Shown piece by piece: positions 1-9,270 of a stretch of 64,000 nucleotides of DNA (its first letter is position 1; the number at the start of each line of letters is the position of its first letter). The notes under the pieces were generated by a model. That model did not search any database, was not told where the DNA came from, and was given only the letters and a program-made list of their open reading frames with translations. The translations under genes were made by a program, and so were the position numbers. The DNA is from Chloroflexota bacterium (GTDB lineage: Bacteria; Chloroflexota; UBA6077; JACCZL01), in contig JADLFM010000211.1 of assembly GCA_020845495.1 (NCBI GenBank), forward strand, positions 1 through 64,000, read 5' to 3'.

Positions 1-371
1 ACCGACCACCCCGATCCCACCGACCCCGAAGACCATCGTCAACGGGCGCCCCACCAAGGCTCATCCCTGGAATCGACGCTTCCTCCCTCATCGTCCCGCT
101 TCGCCTGCAGAAAATTGAAGGGCACCCTTATGCGCCCGATAACGAGCCGCTATTGGACAGCCGTCAGGTACACTGGTAGCCTGTAGGACATTCGGATGTC
201 TGGGATGGCGACGTCCCGGACTCGCCCGTGACGTGGCATCTGGCCCGGGCGGGACGAGCCGGCCTGACCGCGCACGCTGCCCTCGCCTCAATCGATCGGG
301 AACGGCGATCCGAAGCCAGGCGCCGCGTCGGCGCCATGCCAGCCCTGACGGATGATGCGGAGGGAGTATAG
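1..371. other. Intergenic leader before the first ABC operon
   Basis: I recognise no gene here. One frame is open from the window edge to a stop near 184, but its translation is Pro/Asp/Ser-rich and resembles no family I know, so it may only be the tail of an upstream gene. The stretch should hold the promoter of the operon that starts at 372. No convincing -35/-10 pair was found. A purine-rich ribosome-binding site (GGAGGGAG) lies about 6 bases before the start codon at 372. Confidence 0.4.
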
Positions 372-1952
372 ATGCGCCCGCACTCTCACCTGATGACTCG
401 ACGTGCCATGCTCACGGCTATGCTCGGGAGCGCCGCCGGCGCCCTGCTGGCCGCCTGCTCGTCCCCGGCAGCGCCGGCCGCCAAGAGCGAGGCCGGCGGC
501 GCTGCCAAGCCCGCCGAGGCCGCGAAGCCGACCGCCGCGGTGGCATCCTCGCCGGCGGCATCCTCGCCGGCCGCTGCTGCTGCACCTGCTGCCTCACCTG
601 CTGCCGCGAGCTCCCCTGCCACGGGCGCCTCCCCGGTAGCATCGCCGGCCGCGGCTGCTGCGCCGAAGCCGCAGACGACGCCGGTCATTTCCGGCACCTA
701 TGAGGTCACCTTCCTCACCACCCAGACCAACCCGGCCGACGTCAAGATCTACGACGAGCTCTCGTCCAAGTTCCACGCCGAGAACCCCAACATCACCGTC
801 AAGATCACAGCCGAGTCCGGCACGAACATCGACCAGAAGCTGCTGACCTACATCGCGGCCGGCACCCTCCCGGACATCGTCCAGACCAACGACAACTTCG
901 CCAAGCCGTACAAGGAGAACGGGATCACCCAGGACATGATCCCCTACGCCGAGAAGTACGGCTTCCCCTGGCGCGACTTCGACCCGACCTTCCTCAACCT
1001 CGGCCTGATCGACGGCCAGCTCCACATGCTGCCGAAGCAGGGCGACATCATCATCCCCTACGTCAACCTGCGGATGGCCAAAGAGGCCGGCGTCACGCCG
1101 CCGCTCGATTTCGACCCGGCCAAGGATCCCAACGGCTGGACCTGGGCCGACTTCGAGAAGATGTACAAGCGCCTCTCCGTCGACCAGAACGGCAAGCGGG
1201 GCGACGAGCCGGGCTTCGACAAGGACAACGTGGCCGTCTACGGCGCCGCCATGAACGTCGACCAGTGGTACATCTACGTGCCGATGGTGCTGGCCGAGGG
1301 CGGCGACTTCGTCTCCGAAGATCTCAAGCAGTCGAAGCTCAACTCACCCCAGGGCGTCGCGGCCTTCAAGAAACTGACCCAACCGATGATTGACGGCCAC
1401 TGGGCGCCGCTCACCCTGATCCAGACCATGAACAACCAGGCCGGCAACATCTTCGCCGCCGGCCAGTCGGCGATGGGGCTGATGCAGCGGCTCTGGTGCA
1501 CCACCCTGCGCTCGACCCTCACCGACGACTTCGATGTCATGCACTTCCCCAAGGGCCCGGCCAAACGTGTCGCCGGCATGGGTACCTTCGGCTTCGCGCT
1601 CACGACCAAGTCCAAGAACCCGGACGCGGCCTGGGCCTTCCTCCAGTGGATGTACGGCGAAGAAGGCATGAAGATCATCACCTCGTCGTACTCCTCGGTG
1701 CCAGCCATGAAGCGCTACTACAACTCCTCCTTCTGGCGCGACCTGCCGCCGCCTCCCCACCACAATGCCGTCTTCGTCGACGCGTTCTCCTACGGCACCA
1801 CCCCTCCACGGATCCCGTTCTACTCGACCGGCCCGTTCCGCCAGGCGGTCACCGATGGCATCGTGGCGGTCATCCTCGGCAAGTCTACCGTTGAAGAGGT
1901 CGTCGCGAAGGTCGACGGCGAGTTGAACAAGATCCTGCAAAGCCGGCAGTAA
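372..1952 (+). CDS. ABC sugar transporter, extracellular solute-binding lipoprotein
   Basis: This 526-residue family-1 solute-binding protein should capture a carbohydrate outside the membrane and hand it to the two permeases that follow. Residues 1-29 form a lipoprotein signal with a twin Arg pair (10-11), a hydrophobic stretch and the lipobox LLAAC, so Cys29 would be lipidated. Residues 30-105 are an Ala/Pro/Ser linker, typical of surface-tethered binding proteins in Chloroflexota and Gram-positives. The remainder has the usual mixed alpha/beta fold with late Trp-rich sequence. Start chosen at 372 because GGAGGGAG lies just upstream; an internal Met at 393 (MTRRAML) is possible. The stop overlaps the next start (TAATG), so translation is probably coupled. 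The substrate cannot be read from the sequence. Confidence 0.93.
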   Translation: MRPHSHLMTRRAMLTAMLGSAAGALLAACSSPAAPAAKSEAGGAAKPAEAAKPTAAVASSPAASSPAAAAAPAASPAAASSPATGASPVASPAAAAAPKPQTTPVISGTYEVTFLTTQTNPADVKIYDELSSKFHAENPNITVKITAESGTNIDQKLLTYIAAGTLPDIVQTNDNFAKPYKENGITQDMIPYAEKYGFPWRDFDPTFLNLGLIDGQLHMLPKQGDIIIPYVNLRMAKEAGVTPPLDFDPAKDPNGWTWADFEKMYKRLSVDQNGKRGDEPGFDKDNVAVYGAAMNVDQWYIYVPMVLAEGGDFVSEDLKQSKLNSPQGVAAFKKLTQPMIDGHWAPLTLIQTMNNQAGNIFAAGQSAMGLMQRLWCTTLRSTLTDDFDVMHFPKGPAKRVAGMGTFGFALTTKSKNPDAAWAFLQWMYGEEGMKIITSSYSSVPAMKRYYNSSFWRDLPPPPHHNAVFVDAFSYGTTPPRIPFYSTGPFRQAVTDGIVAVILGKSTVEEVVAKVDGELNKILQSRQ

Positions 1953-2890
1953 TGTCGACGGACACCGGAGTCGCTCGCTCGCGACAGGCGCCCGCCGTGC
2001 GGTCAACCGCACGGCGGCGCATCCCCCGTGACTGGTGGTGGGCGCTGCTGTTCCTGGGGCCGAATCTGGCCCTGTTCCTGGCCTTCACCTTCGTCCCGAT
2101 CCTGTTCGGGTTCGGCGTCAGCTTCTTCCGCTGGACCATCATCGAGCCGCCGGTCTTCGTCGGGCTGGGGAACTACATCCAGTTCTTCGTGGGCGACCCG
2201 CTGATGCCGAAGGTCATCAACAACTCGCTGGTCTACACTCTGGGCGCGCTGCCGGTCTCGGTGCTGCTGCCGCTCGGGCTGGCGGTGCTCCTGAACTCCC
2301 GCATCCGTGGCCGGATGGTCTTCCGTGGCATCTACTTCCTGCCGCTGGTGACCTCAGCGGTGGCAACAGCCACCATCTTCAAGTGGATCTACGCCAAGCA
2401 GGCTGGCCCGATCAATCAACTGGTCGGGCTGTTTGGTTTCCCCCGCCAGGACTGGCTCTTCGACGAGAAGCTCGTGTTGCCGGCACTCATCATCGCCACC
2501 ATCTGGCACCGCGTGCCCTTCAACATCATCTTCTACCTGGCCGCGCTCCAGGGTGTGCCGGCCTCGCTCTACGAGGCAGCCAAGATCGACGGCGCGAACC
2601 GCTGGCAGGAGTTCCGCTACGTGACCTGGCCGCTGGTCACGCCAACGACCTTCTTCGTCCTGATCATCACCACCATCAACCTGTTGGTCGGGTCGTTCGA
2701 CATGATCAACGTCATGACCCAGGGCGGCCCCCTCGACGCCTCGAACGTGCTGGTGTTCAACATCTGGCGAACGGCGTTCGTCTACTTCCAGATGGGCTAC
2801 GCTTCGGCGATGGCCTACATCCTGTTCCTGATCGTGCTCGGCTTCACCGCCCTGCAATGGATCTTCCAGAAGCGGTGGGTGCACTACTGA
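1952..2890 (+). CDS. ABC sugar transporter permease, MalF/UgpA-like
   Basis: This 312-residue inner-membrane permease has about six hydrophobic helices. The first begins near residue 28, after a basic cytoplasmic N-terminus. The EAA loop that docks the ATPase reads EAAKIDGANRWQEF near residue 207, followed by the usual WPLVTP. It belongs to the MalF/UgpA branch (the first permease of carbohydrate importers). It overlaps the binding-protein stop by one base and the next permease start by one base (TGATG), a tightly coupled operon. No ATPase gene is present, so a shared MsmK/UgpC-type ATPase encoded elsewhere is inferred. Confidence 0.93.
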   Translation: MSTDTGVARSRQAPAVRSTARRRIPRDWWWALLFLGPNLALFLAFTFVPILFGFGVSFFRWTIIEPPVFVGLGNYIQFFVGDPLMPKVINNSLVYTLGALPVSVLLPLGLAVLLNSRIRGRMVFRGIYFLPLVTSAVATATIFKWIYAKQAGPINQLVGLFGFPRQDWLFDEKLVLPALIIATIWHRVPFNIIFYLAALQGVPASLYEAAKIDGANRWQEFRYVTWPLVTPTTFFVLIITTINLLVGSFDMINVMTQGGPLDASNVLVFNIWRTAFVYFQMGYASAMAYILFLIVLGFTALQWIFQKRWVHY

Positions 2891-3753
2891 TGGCCACCAG
2901 CGCAGTCGCTCGCCCCACCCGCTCCCGGCCTCGCCGCCTCCCCTGGTCAACGTTGCTGATCTACCTGACCCTGATCGTCGGCGGCTTCTTCATGCTGGCG
3001 CCCTTCCTCTACATGCTCTCGACCTCGCTCAAGCCGGCCAATCAGGTGTTCCTGTACCCGCCTCGCTGGATCCCCAGCCCGATCGTCTGGAACAATTATC
3101 TGGTCGCGCTCGGCCGGCTGGGCGTGCAGCCCTTCATCGTCTCCGTGATCTTCACGACCACCATCGTGCTCGGGCAGGGGCTGGTGACCACGATGGGCGG
3201 CTTCGCCTTCGCCCGCCTCAAGTTCCCCGGCCGCGAGGTCATCTTCCTGGGCTACCTCGGCACCATGATGATCCCATTCGTGGTGACGATGATCCCGACC
3301 TTCGTGATCGTCGCTCGCCTTGGCTGGCAGGATACCTATCAGGGGCTGATCGTACCGATCCTGGCCAGCGGCGCGTTCGGGACGTTCCTGTTCCGACAGT
3401 TCTTCATGCAGATCCCCGACGAGATCGGCGACGCCGCGACGGTCGACGGCGCCAATCCGTTCCACATCTACTGGAAGATCTACCTGCCCCTCTCCGGGCC
3501 AGCCCTGACAACCTATGGGGTCATTACCGCGCTCGCGGCCTGGAACATGTACCTCTGGCCGCTGATCGTGGTGCAGTCGCCGGCGCTCCGTCCGCTCACG
3601 CTGGTGATCGCGCAGTTCGCCGGTCAGATGAACGCCGAATTGCACATCCTGATGGCCTGCGTGACGATCAGCCTGCTGCCGATCTTCCTGCTGTACCTAC
3701 TCGGGCAGCGCTTCTTCGTCGAGGGCATCTCGATGACCGGTCTGAAGGGGTAG
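2890..3753 (+). CDS. ABC sugar transporter permease, MalG/UgpE-like
   Basis: This 287-residue second permease is of the MalG type. It has six predicted membrane helices, the conserved early segment MLSTSLKPANQVF after helix 1, the AFARLKFPGR motif after helix 2, and an EAA loop reading DAATVDGANPFHIYWKIYLP. It should pair with the upstream MalF-like subunit to form the import channel. The ATG overlaps the stop of the preceding gene (TGATG), which fixes this start; the same frame stays open further upstream but that part is antiparallel noise over the first permease gene. The sugar isomerase gene follows after four bases, so the transporter and catabolic genes probably share a transcript. Confidence 0.93.
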   Translation: MATSAVARPTRSRPRRLPWSTLLIYLTLIVGGFFMLAPFLYMLSTSLKPANQVFLYPPRWIPSPIVWNNYLVALGRLGVQPFIVSVIFTTTIVLGQGLVTTMGGFAFARLKFPGREVIFLGYLGTMMIPFVVTMIPTFVIVARLGWQDTYQGLIVPILASGAFGTFLFRQFFMQIPDEIGDAATVDGANPFHIYWKIYLPLSGPALTTYGVITALAAWNMYLWPLIVVQSPALRPLTLVIAQFAGQMNAELHILMACVTISLLPIFLLYLLGQRFFVEGISMTGLKG

Positions 3754-3757
3754 CACC

Positions 3758-4657
3758 GTGATGAAGCTCGGATTTAGCGCCTGGGCGATGCGCGAGCGGC
3801 CCGTCGACGAGCAGATCGCCATCGTCCGCGACGCCGGCTACGCCAGCATCTGCCTCGTCTCGGGGCCAACCTTCAGCCTGGATGCCATGCAGGCCGGCAC
3901 AGCCGAGCGGCAGCGGATCCGCCGCCTGCTCGACGAGGCCGGCCTGGAGTTGTCGGCTGTTGCCGGGCACGCCAACCTGCTCGAACCGGACGAGGTCCAA
4001 CGCGCCGCGAACGTCGACCGGGTCAAAGCGACGCTCGACCTCGCGGCCGACCTGGCCGGACCGAGCGGGCCGCCGCCCGTCATCTGCATGGGCTACGGCA
4101 AGCCTGAACGGTACGAGGACGAGCGGCACCGCCTGGCGCTGGCCTTCGGGGAGCTTGCCCGCCACGCCGCGGCCCAGGACGGCGTGCTGGCGCTCGAACC
4201 GCACGTCGGGCAGATGATGGACGCGCCGGAGAAGGTCATCTGGCTGATGGAGGCGGTCAACTCCCCCCATTTCCGCCTGAACCTCGACAACAGCCACTTC
4301 GAGGTGATGGGCCGCGATCTCGACGACTATCTGCCGTTGCTGATCCCGTACTCGGTGCACACCGATCTGAAAGACCAGCGCGGGCGGTTCCCGGACCACG
4401 AGTTCCTGGTGCCCGGCGAGGGGGACTTCGACTACGCCCGCTACCTCCGGGCGATGGACCGGGCCGGCTACACTGGCTGCATCACCGTCGAGATCAGCGT
4501 GATGGTGCAGCGCCGGCCGAGCTACGATCCGGCCGAGGTGGCTCGCCGTTCGTTCGCGACGCTCGTCGCGGCCGAGCAGGCGGCCGGCGTGCCGCTGGCC
4601 AGGCAGAACGGGCGTATCCGGAGCAGCCGTCCAGCGTCGACGGGAGGTAGCGCATGA
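3758..4657 (+). CDS. Sugar phosphate isomerase/epimerase family protein (xylose isomerase-like TIM barrel)
   Basis: This 299-residue protein has the AP-endonuclease-2/xylose-isomerase-like TIM-barrel fold (IolE/IolI-like family). Likely metal ligands sit at strand ends: Glu in LALEPHVGQ, Asp and His in NLDNSHFEV, His and Asp in HTDLKDQ, and Glu in TVEISV. Such enzymes isomerise, epimerise or dehydrate sugars or inositol derivatives. The position directly behind an ABC sugar importer suggests it processes the imported sugar. The start may be the GTG at 3758 or the ATG one codon later. It overlaps the next gene by four bases (ATGA). The exact reaction is not determinable. Confidence 0.85.
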   Translation: MMKLGFSAWAMRERPVDEQIAIVRDAGYASICLVSGPTFSLDAMQAGTAERQRIRRLLDEAGLELSAVAGHANLLEPDEVQRAANVDRVKATLDLAADLAGPSGPPPVICMGYGKPERYEDERHRLALAFGELARHAAAQDGVLALEPHVGQMMDAPEKVIWLMEAVNSPHFRLNLDNSHFEVMGRDLDDYLPLLIPYSVHTDLKDQRGRFPDHEFLVPGEGDFDYARYLRAMDRAGYTGCITVEISVMVQRRPSYDPAEVARRSFATLVAAEQAAGVPLARQNGRIRSSRPASTGGSA

Positions 4658-5190
4658 GTGACGTCCCGATCCCGGAGCCGCCGGCTTTGCCCGGCCTTCT
4701 GCCAATCACCCGCATCGATCAGGTCGCGCTGGTCGTGCGCGACCTCGAAAGGACCGTCCACGACTACTGGGCGCGGCTCGGCATCGGTCCCTGGTCGATC
4801 GTCACGTTTGGACCGGACTCGGTGCGCGAGTTGTACTACCGAGGCGAGCGGGCTTCCTACCGGATGCGCTGCGCCTTCGCGATGACCGAGAACGTCCAAC
4901 TGGAGATCATCCAGTCACTGGACGGCCCGAACATCTACGAGGAGTTTCTGGCCGCCCACGGCGAGGGGATGCACCACGTCGGCATCCGGGTTCCTGACGT
5001 GCACACCGCCGTTGTCGCGATGGAGGAGCGGGGGTACTCGGTGCTTCAGGCCGGCTACGGCACCGGCATGAGCGGCGATGGCGGCTTCGCCTATCTCGAC
5101 ACGGACGGCCTCCTCGGCACGCTGATCGAATTCATCGAGTTGCCGATGCAGCGGGCAGCTCAGGCGATCGCCTACCCACCAGAGCCGTAG
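4654..5190 (+). CDS. VOC (glyoxalase/epimerase-like) family protein
   Basis: This 178-residue protein has two vicinal-oxygen-chelate halves, beginning ITRIDQVALVVRDLE and MHHVGIRVPDVHTAV, which resemble methylmalonyl-CoA epimerase and glyoxalase I-like members. The usual first metal ligand His is Gln here (IDQVAL). Candidates for the other ligands are Glu in NVQLEII, His in MHHVGI and Glu in LIEFIEL. It overlaps the upstream isomerase gene by ATGA and is the last gene of the five-gene ABC operon, so it probably acts on a sugar-derived intermediate. Substrate unknown. Confidence 0.85.
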   Translation: MSDVPIPEPPALPGLLPITRIDQVALVVRDLERTVHDYWARLGIGPWSIVTFGPDSVRELYYRGERASYRMRCAFAMTENVQLEIIQSLDGPNIYEEFLAAHGEGMHHVGIRVPDVHTAVVAMEERGYSVLQAGYGTGMSGDGGFAYLDTDGLLGTLIEFIELPMQRAAQAIAYPPEP

Positions 5191-5207
5191 ACGCGGGCGT
5201 CTGCGCC

Positions 5208-5323
5208 CACGATGCAAGGGAGGCCCCCGGGGGCCGAGGCACGTAGACCAGATTGCTCTCGCCGCGCTGGTTGGCCAGCACGATGCAAGGGAGGCTCCTC
5301 GGGGGGTCGAGGCACTACGCCAG
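5208..5323. repeat. Direct duplication of a hairpin-forming 44-base unit
   Basis: Two copies, at about 5208-5251 and 5279-5323, share CACGATGCAAGGGAGG at one end and GAGGCAC at the other. Copy one contains the perfect palindrome GGCCCCCGGGGGCC (5222-5235); in copy two the palindrome is decayed. Copy two overlaps the last codons and the stop (5315-5317) of the minus-strand MFS gene. The unit lies between two convergent genes, so it may act as a terminator for either strand, although no T-run follows. Confidence 0.6.
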
Positions 5324-6586
5324 CATCCGTAGCCGGCTGGCGCGCAGTGTGATCCAGAGCGCGACCGCTCCGGTCAGGCCGCCGCCGAGCAGGAGCACGG
5401 CCGGGACTCCGACCACGCTGCCGAGTGAGCCTTCGAGCATCGTTCCAAGCGGCATGATGCCCATCATCGTCAGCCCGTGCAGGCCCATCACCCGGCCGCG
5501 CATCCGGGCGCTGCTATATGCCTGAAGCATCGTGTTCGCGCTAATTGAGGAGAACGTCGAGCAGAAACCCAGGACGGCGCACGCGGCGAGCGACACGGCC
5601 GGGCTGGTCGACAGCGCGAAGACCACCAGCACCGCGCCGAACAGGACGCCACTCAGTGCGACCACCAGCCCTCGGTGTTTGAACGTACCAAGTGCCGCCA
5701 CCAGGAGCGCGGCCACCAGGGCGCCGGCTCCGGCCGCGCCGGTCAGCGCGCCGAGCCCGGCCACGCCGATCTGAAGGATGTCACTGGCGAAGACCGGCAG
5801 TAACTGGTTGTACGGCCGGGCCAGCAGGCTGGTAACTGCCATCAGTCCGACCAGCGCCAGCAGTTCCGGGGTCTTCCAGACGTAGCGCAGCCCGTTCAAC
5901 ATGCTGTCGAGCAGGCTCCCCTTGCTCGGGGGTGCGGACTGCACCGGACGGATCATCATCACGCTGATGACCACCGCGACGTAGCTGACGCCGTTCAGCA
6001 TGAACAGCGCGCCCTCATCCGTGACCAGGATGAGCAAGCTCGCCAGGGCCGGGCCGATCACCGCCGCCGTGTTGAAAGCCACCGAGTTCAGCCCGACTGC
6101 GCTCACCAGATCCTTGCGCTCCACGAGGTCGGTGACGAGCGCTTGCCGGCAGGGCACTTCGAACGAGAAGGCCAGGCCGCTCAAGAACGACACGGCGATG
6201 ATGTGCCAGACCGCAACGTACTGCGTCCAGATGAGGATGCCCAGGAGGAGTGACAGCACCGCGACGACCGAGTTCGCCATCGCGATGACGGTACGCCGGT
6301 CGGCCCGATCCGCCACCGTCCCGCCCACGAGTGAGAAGCCAAACACCGGTAATGCGCGGGCGAACGCGACCAACCCGAGATAGAACGACGACCCGGTCAA
6401 CTCGTAGACGATCCAGCCCTGGGCGATCATCTGCATCCAGCTTCCGATTGCCGAGATCGCTTGACCGAAGAAGATCAGCCGGAAATCGCGGTAGGTCAGC
6501 GCGCCGAAGCGCTCGCGGAGCCCAAGTCGCCCGACGAGGCCCGATGCGGTGAACGGAAGGGCAGCGGATCGAAGTGCGGACATCAT
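5315..6586 (-). CDS. MFS transporter (EntS-like, MFS_3)
   Basis: This is a major facilitator protein of about 423 residues with twelve predicted helices. The N-terminus LTYRDFRLIFFGQAISAIGSWMQ is typical of the EntS/MFS_3 subfamily. The loop between helices 2 and 3 carries the expected G-x-x-x-D-R-x-x-R-R pattern (GGTVADRADRRTV). These proteins usually export siderophores, drugs or other small molecules by proton antiport. I prefer the start at 6586 (or 6583, adjacent ATGs), about 15 bases after GGGGGAG. An upstream in-frame ATG at 6661 would add 25 residues that do not look like this family. The gene stands alone, so the substrate is unknown. Confidence 0.87.
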   Translation of the reverse strand: MMSALRSAALPFTASGLVGRLGLRERFGALTYRDFRLIFFGQAISAIGSWMQMIAQGWIVYELTGSSFYLGLVAFARALPVFGFSLVGGTVADRADRRTVIAMANSVVAVLSLLLGILIWTQYVAVWHIIAVSFLSGLAFSFEVPCRQALVTDLVERKDLVSAVGLNSVAFNTAAVIGPALASLLILVTDEGALFMLNGVSYVAVVISVMMIRPVQSAPPSKGSLLDSMLNGLRYVWKTPELLALVGLMAVTSLLARPYNQLLPVFASDILQIGVAGLGALTGAAGAGALVAALLVAALGTFKHRGLVVALSGVLFGAVLVVFALSTSPAVSLAACAVLGFCSTFSSISANTMLQAYSSARMRGRVMGLHGLTMMGIMPLGTMLEGSLGSVVGVPAVLLLGGGLTGAVALWITLRASRLRMLA

Positions 6587-6691
6587 CGCGAGAATAGCAA
6601 CTCCCCCGGTGTGATAGCAGCACGCCTGAGAGGACGTTGCACGCTGCATACCCGCGAACACGTACGGCCCCGCCGGCCCCGCGGATCGACG

Positions 6692-6792
6692 GGCAGTGGT
6701 AAGCCACTGCCGTTCGAGAACGGCGTATCAGGGCCGGTGACCGCGACACGAGGGGGCGGCGCAGGCGCAGCGCAGGTGCGCCGTCCCCCTCG
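6692..6792 (-). terminator. Cluster of stem-loops behind the second ABC operon
   Basis: Three inverted repeats follow the binding-protein gene that ends at 6811 on the minus strand. Arms 6749-6763 and 6777-6792 form a 15-bp stem with one bulged base. Arms 6692-6699 and 6704-6711 are a perfect 8-bp stem with loop TAAG. Arms 6709-6714 and 6719-6724 form a 6-bp stem that overlaps it. No strong T-run follows, so factor-assisted termination or 3'-end protection is the likely role. Confidence 0.5.
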
Positions 6793-6810
6793 CTCGTGTT
6801 GCCGACGCCG

Positions 6811-8253
6811 CTACTTTTTCGCCTTCTTCTTCGCGTCATCCACGACGCGCTTCATCTCGGTAGCGCCCCACTCAACGGCCGACTTCGGGCTCTCGTTCTG
6901 GACGAGCGCCTTCTGCACCATCGTCGGAATGACCATCCCCGCATCCACGGCTGGCCAGAACGGATTGACCGGCCCTGGTGTGACCTTGTCGGCCGTGATT
7001 TCCGCCCCGGCCTCGGTAATGTAGTCCAGGCTATTCGCCGTGTTGTACAGCCAGTCGATCTCGGCCTTATGGGACTTCATCAGCGGGTGGCCGTCCCAGA
7101 GGTGGGGATCTTTGAGCGTCTCAAGGTACGGGGGGATCAGGTGGCCCGGCACCGTCAGCGCGAAGTCGGTCGCGGTCTTGCCGGTCAGGATGTACTTCAG
7201 GAACTTCTTGCCAGCCTCTTGCTCGGCCGGTGTGACCCCCACCTTCTCGTTGAACAGCGCGTACATGTCCCAACTACACGGCCCCACGTCTCCGCCGATT
7301 GGGCCGGAGGGCTGGTGCGCGCCGTGGGTCGCGTCCAGCAGATCCTTCGCGTTGTCGTAGACCTGACCGAGCGTGCGGCCCGCATACGGCTGAGTGACGG
7401 CCTTGCCGCTGACAAAGGCGTCGATGGTCTCGGTGTACGAGTAGTTGGCGAAGCCCGGCGGCCCGAACTTGACCATGTCCTTGTAGTACTGGAGCGCCTG
7501 GACCGCGCCGTCCTTGCCAAAGATGACGTTGAAATCCTTGTCGAAGATCGTCTCGCCGGTCTGCCAGAGGAAGTGCACGTAATTTGCCATCGTCCAGCGG
7601 TTCTTGCCGCCCGGCAGCGAGACGCCGTACAGGTCGACGCTGCCGTCATTGTTGGTGTCCTTGGTGAACGCCTCGGCGAGTTTCTTCCACTCGTCCCAGT
7701 TCTTGGGCGGCTGCATGCCGGCCTTCGAAAGCAGGTCCTGACGGTACCAGAGGGTCCGATAGCTGCCGCCGTTGTACGGCAGTGAGTAGAGTTTTCCATC
7801 GACCTGCGCCCCGTCGAGGGAGCCCGGCTGCCACTTGTCCCGGCCGCCCGTCTCCTTCATGAGGTCGTCGACGTTGGACAGATAGCCGAGCCGGCCATAC
7901 TCGAGCACCTCGTAGGCGACGAGCTGGGCCATGTGGGGAGCCTTCTTGGCGCCGATGCCGGTGACGATCTTCTCAGTACGGTCGTCGAACCCAATGTACT
8001 CCATCTGGATCTTGATGTTCGGGTTCGTGGCCGAGAACTCCGAGACCGCCTGGTCGTAGACCTTCTGGGACGGCGGATCGCTCTCGGTAGTCAGGAAGCG
8101 CAGCGTCAGCGACTCCTTGCTGCTGGCGCCGCCGGCCGCGCTGCTTCCCGCCGACCCCGGCGCAGTCTGCCGACTGCACGCGGCGAGCATCGCCATGCCC
8201 GCCACCGCACCCAGCCCACTCGCCAGGAAGCTCCGTCGTGAGATGTACCGCAT
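6811..8253 (-). CDS. ABC sugar transporter, extracellular solute-binding lipoprotein
   Basis: This 480-residue family-1 binding protein is the last gene of the minus-strand MalF-MalG-binding protein operon. The N-terminus MRYISRRSFLASGLGAVAG matches the twin-arginine consensus S-R-R-x-F-L, and the lipobox MLAAC makes Cys26 the lipid anchor. A short Gly/Ser/Ala linker follows, then the alpha/beta substrate domain. It ends in a Lys-rich tail (DDAKKKAKK). Start chosen at 8253 because AGGGGAGGAAGGG lies a few bases upstream; an earlier ATG at 8283 would put basic residues before the Tat motif. Only weakly similar to the binding protein at 372, so a different substrate is likely. Confidence 0.92.
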   Translation of the reverse strand: MRYISRRSFLASGLGAVAGMAMLAACSRQTAPGSAGSSAAGGASSKESLTLRFLTTESDPPSQKVYDQAVSEFSATNPNIKIQMEYIGFDDRTEKIVTGIGAKKAPHMAQLVAYEVLEYGRLGYLSNVDDLMKETGGRDKWQPGSLDGAQVDGKLYSLPYNGGSYRTLWYRQDLLSKAGMQPPKNWDEWKKLAEAFTKDTNNDGSVDLYGVSLPGGKNRWTMANYVHFLWQTGETIFDKDFNVIFGKDGAVQALQYYKDMVKFGPPGFANYSYTETIDAFVSGKAVTQPYAGRTLGQVYDNAKDLLDATHGAHQPSGPIGGDVGPCSWDMYALFNEKVGVTPAEQEAGKKFLKYILTGKTATDFALTVPGHLIPPYLETLKDPHLWDGHPLMKSHKAEIDWLYNTANSLDYITEAGAEITADKVTPGPVNPFWPAVDAGMVIPTMVQKALVQNESPKSAVEWGATEMKRVVDDAKKKAKK

Positions 8254-8358
8254 CGTACCCTTCCTCCCCTTCCGTCTATGCAATGACGAGACGGAAGCTC
8301 GTGGTGCTTCCGTCGGGTCGAGCGGTCCGGCGGCCGTCGCCGGGCCATCAATGCCGTC

Positions 8359-9270
8359 CTACGACTTGACACCTCCCTCGGTCAGGCCAACCACCAGGTT
8401 GCGCTGAACCACGGCATAGAAGATCAGGACCGGGACCGTGATGAGGACGCTCGCCGCCATCAGCACGCCCCACTGGTAGACCGAGTCCATCTTGATGAAC
8501 GTCCCCATCCCCGGCGGCAGCGTGCGCAGCGAGTCGGAGTGGATGAAGACGAGCGCGTAGAGGAACTCGTTCCAGGAGTTGGTAAAGGCGAAGATCGACG
8601 TCGCGACGACGCCCGGAATGCCGAGTGGCACCACGATCTTGAGCAGCGCCTGCATCCGGGTGGCGCCGTCGATCATGGCCGCCTCTTCGAGTTCGACCGG
8701 GATGGTCGAGAAGTACGCGCGGAGCAGCCAGAGCGCGAACGGCAGGGTAAACGTGGTGTTGGTGATGATCAGGCTCTCGAGCGTGTCGACGAGACCATAG
8801 TCGCTCATCGTGACGTAGAGCGGGATCACCAGCATGATCGACGGCAGCATGTAGGCGAGCAGAGTGAGCCGCGCGAAGGACTTGAAGCCCGGGTAGCGAA
8901 AGCGGCTCAGCGAGTACCCGCCCAGCGACCCAACTACCATCGAGAGCAGGGTGGAGCCGACCGCGACGATCAGGCTGTTCTTGAAGTAGGTGGTGAAGCT
9001 GGTGCCGAACAGCAACTCGACGTAATTGCTGAGGGTATACGTGTGCGGCAGGAACGTGGGCGGGAAGGCGTACAACTCGTTTCGGGGCTTCAGGGACGAG
9101 GCGATCATCCAGAAGAGCGGGAACGACACCAGCGCCACGATCACGATCACCGAGACGTACAGGTAGACGCGCCCCACGACCCGGAAAATCCGGGCCTGGG
9201 TGTTATCGGTGATCGGCAGGGTGAACCGACGGGCGCCCGTTACGTCGGCTCGAGACAACGTCTTGCTCAT
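8359..9270 (-). CDS. ABC sugar transporter permease, MalG/UgpE-like
   Basis: This 303-residue permease has six predicted helices. The post-helix-1 motif is MIASSLKPRNELYAFPP and the EAA loop is EEAAMIDGATRMQALLKIVVP, both diagnostic of MalG-type subunits. It overlaps the upstream MalF-type gene by four bases (9267-9270), so the two are translationally coupled. About 105 bases separate it from the binding-protein gene downstream, where a good ribosome-binding site is found. As in the other ABC loci in this window, no ATPase gene accompanies it. Confidence 0.92.
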   Translation of the reverse strand: MSKTLSRADVTGARRFTLPITDNTQARIFRVVGRVYLYVSVIVIVALVSFPLFWMIASSLKPRNELYAFPPTFLPHTYTLSNYVELLFGTSFTTYFKNSLIVAVGSTLLSMVVGSLGGYSLSRFRYPGFKSFARLTLLAYMLPSIMLVIPLYVTMSDYGLVDTLESLIITNTTFTLPFALWLLRAYFSTIPVELEEAAMIDGATRMQALLKIVVPLGIPGVVATSIFAFTNSWNEFLYALVFIHSDSLRTLPPGMGTFIKMDSVYQWGVLMAASVLITVPVLIFYAVVQRNLVVGLTEGGVKS